A DNA stretch of 16,783 nt from an uncultured Clostridium sp. (GTDB lineage: Bacteria > Bacillota > Clostridia > TANB77 > CAG-508). The position numbers and the translations under genes are program-made. Below the pieces are notes generated by a model. That model did no database searches. It was not told where the DNA came from and worked only from the letters and a program-made list of their open reading frames with translations. The DNA lies in NCBI GenBank assembly GCA_900555615.1, contig USMB01000034.1, forward strand, positions 1-16,783. Reading direction: 5' to 3'. The stretch's first letter is position 1. The number at the start of each line of letters is the position of its first letter. Of this stretch, positions 7,272-14,400 are shown one piece after another.

Positions 7272-8417
7272 ATGAAAATCGAAGTAATAGCATCAACAAA
7301 AGTAGGGTATGCATTACCAAAAGAAGAGGCTTTGGATTTTTCAGGAAAATCAGCAGGAATCTGTTATTTACCTGATACATTGGAAACATTGTTTGCAGAG
7401 CCTGCTGAAAAAACTCAAAGAAGAGTAGATGGAAATCTCAAATCTGGCCATCACAGTGTATTTGGACATGCAACATATAATTTGAGCTTAGAAAGAATTC
7501 CTAAGATTCTTGCAATGGTTTTAAATAATGAAAAGGTGTATAACACCTCTGAAAAATCTGCAAGATATACAAAAATGGAGCCTTTACCTCAAGAAAAAGA
7601 ATTGTATGAAAAGTGGATTGAAATTTATGCAAAACAAATTGCAAAAGAATATCCTCAATTTGATGAAAAACGTGTAAAAAAACTTGCACAAGAAAATGCA
7701 AGATATTTAATCAGTGTTTTTACACCTGCAACAGTAATGGAATATACAGTTAATTTTGGACAGTTGAACTATATTATTAACTGGGCTAAAGATTATATTG
7801 CAGAAGAACCTGATAATAATTTTTCTATCAAATTAAAGCAAGTATTTAAAGAATTTTTGGAAGTTATGCCTGATGTAGAAGTTGAAGGACTTGATTCTAG
7901 AATTAAAGGAAGAAAGTTTTCAATTTTTGCACAAAGAAAGCATAGAAAAGAAGAATTCGGAGAAAATTATTGTACAACATATTTGGCAAGTTTTGCAGAA
8001 CTTGCACAAGCTCAAAGACATAGAACTTTGAAGTATGAGATGACATTACTTGATGAACCTAAATACTATATTCCGCCTATTATTAGGAATACTGAATTGG
8101 AGGAAGAATGGCTTAAAGATATTTCGTCTTTAAAAGAGTTTTATCCTCAAGGAATGTTAGTACGAGTAAATGAAAGAGGTTCAATTGAGGATTTTGTACT
8201 TAAATGTACAGAACGTTTATGTGGTGCTGCTCAATTGGAAATTATGGAACAAACTCAAGAAATCATGAAAAAGTATTTGAATGCTGTGAAAGATGAAAAA
8301 GAATTGTATGAGTATTTGTTACCATATTCTAAAGGGGCACGTTGTACATTTCCTGGCTGGAAATGTAGTTCGCCTTGTGTATTTGGCGGAAAAAATGCAA
8401 TGAATAGAAAAGTGTAA
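7272..8417 (+). CDS. thyX: ThyX-type FAD-dependent thymidylate synthase, two-domain variant
   Basis: Flavin-dependent thymidylate synthases methylate dUMP using methylene-tetrahydrofolate and NADPH. At 381 residues this is well above the usual 220-250. The N-terminal half carries HHSVFGH (60-66) and S-A-R-Y (96-99) in the position of the S-x-RY part of the ThyX motif, but the RHR that should precede it is replaced. The C-terminal half carries QRHRT (R249, H250, R251) and a YYIPP segment, while the serine expected seven residues after RHR is absent. The C-terminus has ERLCGAAQLEIMEQ, like the RxxxxAQ-EIR helix of ThyX, and cysteines C358, C365 and C369. I read it as two ThyX-like domains sharing one split motif; that is inference. 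ATG 7272 is chosen from AAAGGAG (7255-7261) and the promoter position. No thyA is in the window. Confidence 0.82.
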   Translation: MKIEVIASTKVGYALPKEEALDFSGKSAGICYLPDTLETLFAEPAEKTQRRVDGNLKSGHHSVFGHATYNLSLERIPKILAMVLNNEKVYNTSEKSARYTKMEPLPQEKELYEKWIEIYAKQIAKEYPQFDEKRVKKLAQENARYLISVFTPATVMEYTVNFGQLNYIINWAKDYIAEEPDNNFSIKLKQVFKEFLEVMPDVEVEGLDSRIKGRKFSIFAQRKHRKEEFGENYCTTYLASFAELAQAQRHRTLKYEMTLLDEPKYYIPPIIRNTELEEEWLKDISSLKEFYPQGMLVRVNERGSIEDFVLKCTERLCGAAQLEIMEQTQEIMKKYLNAVKDEKELYEYLLPYSKGARCTFPGWKCSSPCVFGGKNAMNRKV

Positions 8418-8431
8418 ATATTGCAAAAATG

Positions 8432-8505
8432 CGAAAATGCGAAAATGGGGTCGGTTCTTAAATTTACATGCAAATTTAAGAACCGACCCCATTTTCGCAT
8501 TTTCG
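8432..8505. repeat. Perfect 34-bp-arm palindrome (GGGGTCGGTTCT family)
   Basis: The arms at 8432-8465 and 8472-8505 are perfect inverted copies around a six-base centre (ACATGC). The core is GGGGTCGGTTCTTAAATTT. Just before and inside the left arm is a short tandem repeat, AAAATGCG twice then AAAATGGG. It starts 14 bases after the thyX stop. The stem is GC-rich in an AT-rich background and followed by TTTT in the arm, so it could also act as a terminator for thyX, although its symmetry and its relatives at 15264-15304 and 16140-16203 point to a dispersed REP/MITE-like element. Confidence 0.9.
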
Positions 8506-8525
8506 TATTGTATAATAAAGATTTA

Positions 8526-8648
8526 ATGACAGGAAGAGGTAATGGAAAATATGGATATAAGGAAGGCGTAAGAATAGAAGTGGAGAAATATTTGAGAGAA
8601 GAGATGAAAAAATATTTTCCTAGTAATAGAATTGTATATATAGTATAA
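8526..8648 (+). other. Intergenic stretch with a doubtful 40-codon reading frame
   Basis: The 8418-8725 gap holds the palindrome, this short open frame and the pth promoter. The frame runs from ATG 8526 to TAA 8646-8648 and would encode a basic 40-residue peptide (GKYGYKEGVRIEVEKYLREE in the middle). No good ribosome-binding site lies at the right distance, and I recognise no family. The bases look coding-like, so it may be the tail of a decayed gene, or chance. The frame stays open back through the palindrome, but that part is clearly repeat, not gene. Confidence 0.2.
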
Positions 8649-8663
8649 AATTTCCTAAAACAC

Positions 8664-8692
8664 TTGAAAAGTACGCCAAAACAATGTAAAAT
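8664..8692 (+). promoter_or_regulatory. Probable sigma-A promoter for the pth operon
   Basis: TTGAAA (8664-8669), a 17-base spacer, then TAAAAT (8687-8692). A TATAAT follows at 8692-8697, but its spacing to TTGAAA would be 22. Transcription would start about 8699-8704, 22-27 bases before the pth ATG. Confidence 0.6.
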
Positions 8693-8725
8693 ATAATAGA
8701 GAAAAAATGGAAAAGAGGGCAAAAA

Positions 8726-9283
8726 ATGTATTTAATTGTAGGATTAGGAAATCCAGAAGCAGAATATGGAAAAACAAGACATAATATGGGATTTAATACT
8801 ATAAATAAAATTGCAGAGCAATATCATATAAATGTTAACAAAACAAAATTTCAAGGACTTAGTGAAGTCGGAACGATAGAAGGTCAAAAGGTGATACTTG
8901 TAAAACCACAGACATATATGAACTTAAGTGGAGAATGTGTAAAGCCATTTGTGGATTTTTATAAAATAGAAAAAGAAAATATATTAGTAATATATGATGA
9001 TATGGATATAGAGCCAGGCAAAATAAAAATAAGAAAAAAGGGCAGTAGTGGAGGTCATAATGGAATGAAATCCATTATCCAAATGATAGGAACAGAAGAA
9101 TTTCCTAGAATAAGAATTGGAATAGGTAGGCCAGCACATAGTGGAGATGAAATAAATCACGTGATTGGTGCTATACCAGAAGATGAAATACCTTTACTTG
9201 ACAAAGGAATAGAAAAAGCAAAAGATGCAGTAATCGAAATATTGAAAAATGGAATAGATATTGCAATGAACAAATTTAATTAG
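8726..9283 (+). CDS. pth: Peptidyl-tRNA hydrolase
   Basis: Releases tRNA from peptidyl-tRNAs that drop off the ribosome. The 185-residue length is normal. Seen: VGLGNPEAEYGKTRHNMGF at the N-terminus, with the conserved N9 and catalytic H19; KPQTYMNLSGE (the second conserved asparagine); IYDDMDIEPGKIKIRKKGSSGGHNG, with the conserved aspartate and the lid glycines; and RIRIGIGRP. The ATG is preceded by AGAGGG. It is the first gene of a tight run with rng and rimO; the rng ribosome-binding site (AGGAAGGT) overlaps its TAG stop. Nothing unusual. Confidence 0.97.
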   Translation: MYLIVGLGNPEAEYGKTRHNMGFNTINKIAEQYHINVNKTKFQGLSEVGTIEGQKVILVKPQTYMNLSGECVKPFVDFYKIEKENILVIYDDMDIEPGKIKIRKKGSSGGHNGMKSIIQMIGTEEFPRIRIGIGRPAHSGDEINHVIGAIPEDEIPLLDKGIEKAKDAVIEILKNGIDIAMNKFN

Positions 9284-9295
9284 GAAGGTAGAGAC

Positions 9296-10471
9296 ATGAT
9301 AGAGTTAATAGTAAACAAAGATGAAAATTCAAAAGTAATAGCTGTTGTAGAAAATGGCAAATTAGTAGAAATATATGAAGAAAATGAAGAAAGTAAAAAA
9401 GCAAGAAATGAAGGAAATATATATTTAGGAATTGTAAAGGATATTATACCTGGAATGCAGGCTGCATTTGTAGATATAGGAACAGAAAAAAATAGTTTTA
9501 TACATGTAAAAGATGTTATTCCTCAAGTTGATGAAAAAATAGAAAAAAGACCAAATGTAAAAATTAAAGATGTAATAAAACCAAATCAAAAAATATTGAT
9601 ACAAATTCAAAAAGATAGTAATGACAAAAAAGGTGCAAGAACATCAACACATATAAAATTAACAGGAAAATATCTTGTTTTAATGCCTAATACTAATATT
9701 GTAACAATTTCTCAAAAAATAGTAGATGAGAAAGAAAAACAAAGACTACTAGATATAATAAAGGCTGAATTACCAGAAAACACTGGGGCAATTTTGAGAA
9801 CTGCTGCGGAGCATAAATCAAAAGAAGAGATAAAAAAAGATTTTGAGCAATTAATGAAAAAGTGGGAAAAAATAAAAACAAAATTTAATAATGGAAAAAA
9901 CAGTCCAGAAGTGTTATTTAGAAGTCCAAGTATTATAGAAAAAATAATATTAGATTTACCAGAAGACAGAATAGAAAAAATAGAAGTTAATGATCAAGAT
10001 GAATACAATGAAATTAAAGAAATGTTAGTAGATATGGACGAAAACATTAAAATTGAATTAAAAGATGGATTACTAGAAAAATATGAATTAAGAAAACAAA
10101 TTGAAAAGTCTAAGCAAAGAAAAATCTGGTTGAATTGTGGTGGATTTATAACAATAGATCCAACAGAAGCATTAATCGCAATAGATGTAAATTCAGGAAA
10201 ATTCACAGGAAAGAGTACTTTAGAAGAAACAATATATAAAGTAAATTATGAAGCAACAATAGAAATAGCTAAACAATTAAGATTAAGAGATATTGGTGGA
10301 ATAATAATAATAGATTATATAGATATGTTAAAGCCTGAAAACAAAGAGAAAATAGAAAATCTTTTAAAAGAGTGCTTAAAACAAGATAGAGCAAAAACGC
10401 AGGTTGAAGGATTTACAAATTTAAACTTGATGGAATTAACAAGAAAGCATATCTGTAGTCATAATAGTTAG
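9296..10471 (+). CDS. rng: Ribonuclease E/G family endoribonuclease, short form
   Basis: A single-strand-specific endoribonuclease of the RNase E/G family, acting in rRNA maturation and mRNA decay. Seen: an S1-like RNA-binding part near residues 38-120 (GNIYLGIVKDIIPGMQAAFV, then NSFIHVKD), a 5'-sensor region, and a DNase-I-like catalytic part with D297 in AIDVNSG and D340 in IIIDYIDM. These match the two magnesium-binding aspartates of RNase E (D303 and D346). It is 391 residues, ending at LTRKHICSHNS, just after the segment that in RNase G leads into the zinc-link cysteines and small domain. That C-terminal part is missing and no continuation exists before rimO. It may be a naturally short clostridial form, monomeric or dimerising another way. 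The ATG has AGGAAGGT upstream. Confidence 0.93.
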   Translation: MIELIVNKDENSKVIAVVENGKLVEIYEENEESKKARNEGNIYLGIVKDIIPGMQAAFVDIGTEKNSFIHVKDVIPQVDEKIEKRPNVKIKDVIKPNQKILIQIQKDSNDKKGARTSTHIKLTGKYLVLMPNTNIVTISQKIVDEKEKQRLLDIIKAELPENTGAILRTAAEHKSKEEIKKDFEQLMKKWEKIKTKFNNGKNSPEVLFRSPSIIEKIILDLPEDRIEKIEVNDQDEYNEIKEMLVDMDENIKIELKDGLLEKYELRKQIEKSKQRKIWLNCGGFITIDPTEALIAIDVNSGKFTGKSTLEETIYKVNYEATIEIAKQLRLRDIGGIIIIDYIDMLKPENKEKIENLLKECLKQDRAKTQVEGFTNLNLMELTRKHICSHNS

Positions 10472-10481
10472 GAGAATAGTA

Positions 10482-11840
10482 GTGAAAGTAGGATTTATAT
10501 CATTAGGATGTAGTAAAAATTTAATTGATACAGAAGTTGCAATTGGACATTTTAAAAATAATCAATATGAAATAGTAAATAACCCAGAAAAAGCAGATAT
10601 TATAGTAATAAACACTTGTGGCTTTATAGAATCTGCTAAAGAAGAGGCTATTAATACAATATTGGAAATGGCTGAATACAAAAAGAAAAATTGTAAATAT
10701 TTAATTGCTATGGGGTGTTTGGTTCAAAGATATTATGATGAATTAGTTAAAGCCCTTCCTGAAGTTGATTTATTCATAAAGATTGATGAATACAACAAGA
10801 TGTGGGAAAAGATAGAAAAATTAATAAAGGACAATGTTAAAGAAGAAAGTACAACACATACAAGCAATAGAATAACTGAAATAAAGCCATTGCCAATGCC
10901 AACATATAATGAGTTTTATGAAAGAGTTGTAACCACTGGGGAAAATTATGCATATTTAAAAATTGGAGAAGGATGTAGTAATAGATGTACATATTGTGCA
11001 ATTCCATATATTAGAGGTCCATTTGTTAGCAGAAAAATGGAAGAAATTATAGAAGAAGCCAAAATGTTAGCAAGTAAAGGAATAAAAGAGTTGATTGTAA
11101 TTGCTCAAGATACTACTAAATATGGTGTTGACATTTATGGTGAACCTAAACTAGCAGAATTATTACAAGCATTATCAGAAATACCAGAAATTCATTGGAT
11201 AAGATTTTTATATTCTTATCCAGAAGGAATAACAGATAAATTAATAGAAACAGTAAAAAATAATGATAAAATTTGTAAATATTTTGATATTCCAATTCAA
11301 CATATATCTGATTCAATATTAAAAAAGATGAATAGAAAAACAAATAAAAAGCAAATAGAGAACTTAATAGAAAAATTGAGAAAAGAAATTCCAGATGTGA
11401 CTTTACGTACAAGCTTAATTGTAGGATTCCCTGGAGAAACAGAAAAAGATTTTGAAGAATTAAGAGAATTTGTAAAAAAAGCTAAATTTGATAAGTTAGG
11501 AACATTTATGTATTCAAAAGAAGAAGGGACACCAGCAGCAAGATTGCCAGATCAAATACATGGAAATACAAAAAAAGCAAGATATAACAAAATAATGGAA
11601 GTGCAACAAAAAATATCAAAAGAAAATCTTGAAAAAAAGATAGGAAAAGTTTATGAAGCATTAATTGAAGACATTTCATTTGATGGAAAATATTTAATAG
11701 GTAGAACAAAACAAGATGTTCCAGAAGAAGATGGAATTATATATATAAAAAATGCGGGATTAACAAAAATGGTAAATAAATTTGTTAATGTAGAAATTAC
11801 AGATGTTAAAGATTATGATTTAATCGGAAAATTAATATAA
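10482..11840 (+). CDS. rimO: Ribosomal protein S12 methylthiotransferase
   Basis: A radical SAM enzyme that adds a methylthio group to an aspartate of ribosomal protein S12. Seen: the N-terminal MTTase domain with three cluster cysteines, C10 (LGCSKN), C46 (NTCGFI) and C79 (MGCLVQ); the radical SAM ligands C165, C169 and C172 (CSNRCTYC); TLRTSLIVGFPGE; and a C-terminal TRAM-like domain from about residue 385. The features RLPDQI and DVPEEDGIIYI favour RimO over the tRNA enzyme MiaB. The 452-residue length is normal. The GTG start has AGGAG (10470-10474) overlapping the rng stop, so translation is probably coupled. Its place with pth and rng makes a translation-related operon. Confidence 0.96.
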   Translation: MKVGFISLGCSKNLIDTEVAIGHFKNNQYEIVNNPEKADIIVINTCGFIESAKEEAINTILEMAEYKKKNCKYLIAMGCLVQRYYDELVKALPEVDLFIKIDEYNKMWEKIEKLIKDNVKEESTTHTSNRITEIKPLPMPTYNEFYERVVTTGENYAYLKIGEGCSNRCTYCAIPYIRGPFVSRKMEEIIEEAKMLASKGIKELIVIAQDTTKYGVDIYGEPKLAELLQALSEIPEIHWIRFLYSYPEGITDKLIETVKNNDKICKYFDIPIQHISDSILKKMNRKTNKKQIENLIEKLRKEIPDVTLRTSLIVGFPGETEKDFEELREFVKKAKFDKLGTFMYSKEEGTPAARLPDQIHGNTKKARYNKIMEVQQKISKENLEKKIGKVYEALIEDISFDGKYLIGRTKQDVPEEDGIIYIKNAGLTKMVNKFVNVEITDVKDYDLIGKLI

Positions 11841-11851
11841 GGAGGTTCAAA

Positions 11852-13102
11852 ATGGAAGAAAAAACAGAACAATATACATTTGGACCAGAAGAAAAGGACA
11901 TATTAGAAAAATTAAACAAAATGGAGAGTAGTGTAGAAGGATATATTCAAGAAAGATATCAAAGAGAATTAATTAAAACAAAATACTATTCAGAAATGGT
12001 TATAAATACTGATAAAGGTCCAATAACATTGAAAAATGTATTTATTACAGAAGAACAAGATCCTAACGGAAAAGTTAGTTATCATTTTCGTTGGATAAAA
12101 GAAAATAAAAATGGTGAAAAAAGTATAGAAGAAAATATAGTAGTTGATGAAGAAGGAAAAGTTTTTTCTAGTGGGGGATTAGATGAATACTTAAAAAATT
12201 CTAAAATAGATATGGAAAAGCTTTTTGAAGAAAATGATATTGAAAAAGGCAGATTAAAAGGAATATCTGAAAAACCAATACAAAAGTCTGAAATTGAACA
12301 GTCAAAAGAGGAACAAAAACAAGAAGAAGCAAATGATGAAACACAAGAAATAGAAGAAGATTTAAAAGAACAGGGTCAAGACTTAGGATTAACAAGAGTT
12401 AGAAAAATTAAAGATTCACATGTTGCAGAAAGAATGCCAGAAGTATTTGGAGATTCAGATGAGCATGCTCAAGCATATTCAAATAAATTACATAGATTTG
12501 TAATGCTTGAAAAAGTAAATGAAAGCTGGCAATTAAATAAAAATGTTGAACCAGCAAGAACCACTTGGAAGTCAATAATAAGTATTGATGAACAAGGAGA
12601 AAGTATTGAAAGAAAAGTACCATATGCATTAATGAAAACTAATAGAGATGACAAAGAAATAGCTGTAAATCTTGGCGCATATGGAGAAATCGAAATTGAA
12701 ACAGTAGATGTGTTACCATGTCAAGAAAGAGTTGCAAGAGGAGTAAGAGAAGAAGGTCAGGGCTTAGAAGGAGAAGAAAATGCAGAAATAAGAAGAGACT
12801 TAAATACTCAAGGCAAAGAATATATTCATGAATTAGCACATCAAGTAGAAAATGTGGAAGAACAACAGAAAGAATCAGGACAAGAAGTAGACTCTCAAAT
12901 AACAGAAGCAGACTATATTCCAAATACAGATAAAACTTGGGGAGAGTTGATGGAAGAGACAGGAGAATCATTACCAAATTTAGTAGAAAGATATAATAAT
13001 GAAATGACTAAAAGTAATGGAAAAGAGCAACCTCAAAGTATTATTCAAAGGATTATAGAGGACTATCAAATGGTGTCACACGAACATAATAGAGGACACT
13101 AA
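11852..13102 (+). CDS. Acidic soluble protein of unknown function
   Basis: I do not recognise this 416-residue protein. It has no signal peptide or membrane segment and is rich in Glu, Gln and Lys. Residues 1-130 contain a predicted helix then a beta-rich part (ITLKNVFITEEQDPNGKVSY). Residues 131-175 are a low-complexity E/Q/K linker. Residues 176-300 look like a second folded domain with LGLTRVRKIKDSHVAERMPE, FVMLEKVNESWQLN, TTWKSIISID and a YGEIEIETVDVLPC strand pair. The tail is again acidic, ending in a helix and a His-rich end (HEHNRGH). Strong AAGGAGGT lies right after the rimO stop, so it is translated with the pth-rng-rimO run. Codon use resembles its neighbours, so there is no sign of recent transfer. 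Confidence 0.85.
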   Translation: MEEKTEQYTFGPEEKDILEKLNKMESSVEGYIQERYQRELIKTKYYSEMVINTDKGPITLKNVFITEEQDPNGKVSYHFRWIKENKNGEKSIEENIVVDEEGKVFSSGGLDEYLKNSKIDMEKLFEENDIEKGRLKGISEKPIQKSEIEQSKEEQKQEEANDETQEIEEDLKEQGQDLGLTRVRKIKDSHVAERMPEVFGDSDEHAQAYSNKLHRFVMLEKVNESWQLNKNVEPARTTWKSIISIDEQGESIERKVPYALMKTNRDDKEIAVNLGAYGEIEIETVDVLPCQERVARGVREEGQGLEGEENAEIRRDLNTQGKEYIHELAHQVENVEEQQKESGQEVDSQITEADYIPNTDKTWGELMEETGESLPNLVERYNNEMTKSNGKEQPQSIIQRIIEDYQMVSHEHNRGH

Positions 13103-13119
13103 AAAAAGGAAGTAAAACA

Positions 13120-14353
13120 ATGATAATAGAACAACTAATATTTATAACAGTTTCTGTTGTATTATTTGCATATATATTTTATCAATTAATAAAAACAAAT
13201 GATACAAAATATGTAACGATATTAGCAATAGAAGCATTGCGGAATTGCAATAGATTTTATCCAGCTTTATTTTTCAAAAAAAGGTATTGGAACATTTACT
13301 AGATTGATTATATATACATTATCAATATTAGTTCCAATATTTATAATAATATTAGAAAAAGTAGACACAAATATATCAGGTACTATAGATATAGTTATTG
13401 CAAAAATATATTTAGTATTTGGAAACACAAGAGTTGCCAAAAAGAAATTGATACAAATTCTTGATAGAAATGCAGAAAACTATACTGCACATAAGCTTTT
13501 AGCAGGAATATATGTAAAAGAAGGCGGACAGAGAAAAGCAGTTGATGAATATTTACAAGTAATAGATATTAATCCAAAAGATTTTGAATCTTATTATAAT
13601 GTTTCAGAATTATTAATAGATTTAGATAAAAAAGATGAAGCTATAAAAATACTTGCAGATGTATTAGAGAAAAAACCAGATTACACAGATGCAACAGTAG
13701 CTTTAGGAGATTTATTAATAGAAAAGGAAGATTATAAAGAAGCGGTAAATATTTATACAGAAGCATTAAAATACAGTCCTACAAGTTATGATTTGAATTA
13801 TAATTTAGGAATTGCATATACAATGCTAAATGATTTTCCAAATGCAAAAATATGTTATGAAAAAGCAGCGGAATTGAATTCTTTAGTATATAATACAAAA
13901 TATAGTTTGGCAGAAATAGCAATGATGTACAAAGAATTAGATGAAGCAGAAAAATATTTTTTGCAAGCAACAGAGGATGAAGAACTTTGTGCAGATGCAT
14001 ATTTAGAATTATCTAAAATTTGCATTATCAGAAATGAAAAAGATCAAGCAATACGATATGCTAATGTAGCAATTCAAGAAAATCCAAAAAGAATTGTTGA
14101 AAAAATTCAAAATGATGTAACATTTGCAATTATAATAGCAAGATTGTCAATTCCATTCAATTTAGAAATTGAAGGAGAGGAAGAAAGGCCTCATAAATTG
14201 ACTGCGAAAGAAATAAAAGCAAAAGAACATTTAGAAGAAATGGTAGAAATAACTAAAAAAATTGGTTACAATGATATTCAAATCAAAAAAATTCCAAGAA
14301 CCAGTTATGAAACCAGGCAAGAAGATCGAAATCAAAAAGAAAGAGAAGAATAA
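13120..14353 (+). CDS. Membrane-anchored TPR protein, split by a +1 frameshift
   Basis: ATG 13120 (AGGAAG upstream) opens a frame with a membrane segment at residues 6-24, then TNDTKYVTILAIEAL; it stops at TAG 13300-13302. In the +1 frame the protein continues from 13241 as GIAIDFIQLYFSKKGIG, a second membrane segment (about 62-78), and about six to eight tetratricopeptide-type helix pairs (about 95-330) with motifs such as AVDEYLQVIDINP, EAVNIYTEALKYSP and LNYNLGIAYTMLNDFPNAKICYEKA split across it. Skipping C13240 gives one 410-residue protein. The break is at an in-frame CGG (13240-13242). Alternative: one A too many in the seven-A run at 13276-13282 would also restore the frame, with a less membrane-like join. 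A start at 13304 would lose the first anchor and is less likely. Probably a scaffold; partner unknown. Confidence 0.82.
13234..13243 (+). other. +1 frameshift site at CGG codon
   Basis: Zero-frame codons are GCA TTG CGG AAT; the downstream frame reads GGA ATT GCA ATA. One C (13240) is extra, as in the radical SAM gene. The zero frame runs on for 20 codons before TAG. The exact slip point is less tightly fixed than in the first gene because the two frames overlap over 13240-13300. Confidence 0.6.
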
Positions 14354-14382
14354 TTCATAAAAAATCGTAAAATAAATATACT
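14354..14382 (+). promoter_or_regulatory. Possible promoter for dpaA
   Basis: TTCATA (14354-14359), a 17-base spacer, then TATACT (14377-14382). The -35 is weak (four of six). The start of transcription would fall only a few bases before the GGAGGT of dpaA. A sporulation sigma-factor promoter would be expected for a dpaA gene, but I see no clear sigma-E or sigma-K sequence. The region is very AT-rich, so chance is possible. Confidence 0.35.
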
Positions 14383-14400
14383 ATATATATGGAGGTATAT

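Noticed and set aside
8432..8505. CRISPR-like repeat
   Set aside because: Palindromes are single, far apart and at gene ends; there are no regularly spaced repeats with unique spacers and no cas genes.
8421..8525. Open frame running through the palindrome after thyX
   Set aside because: It consists of the inverted repeat and its tandem prefix, starts at TTG without a ribosome-binding site, and has no recognisable protein features.
13276..13282. A-AAA-AAG-type slippery run as a programmed -1 frameshift in the TPR gene
   Set aside because: The needed change is +1, not -1, and the better-looking continuation in the new frame starts upstream of the run. It remains an alternative place for an indel.
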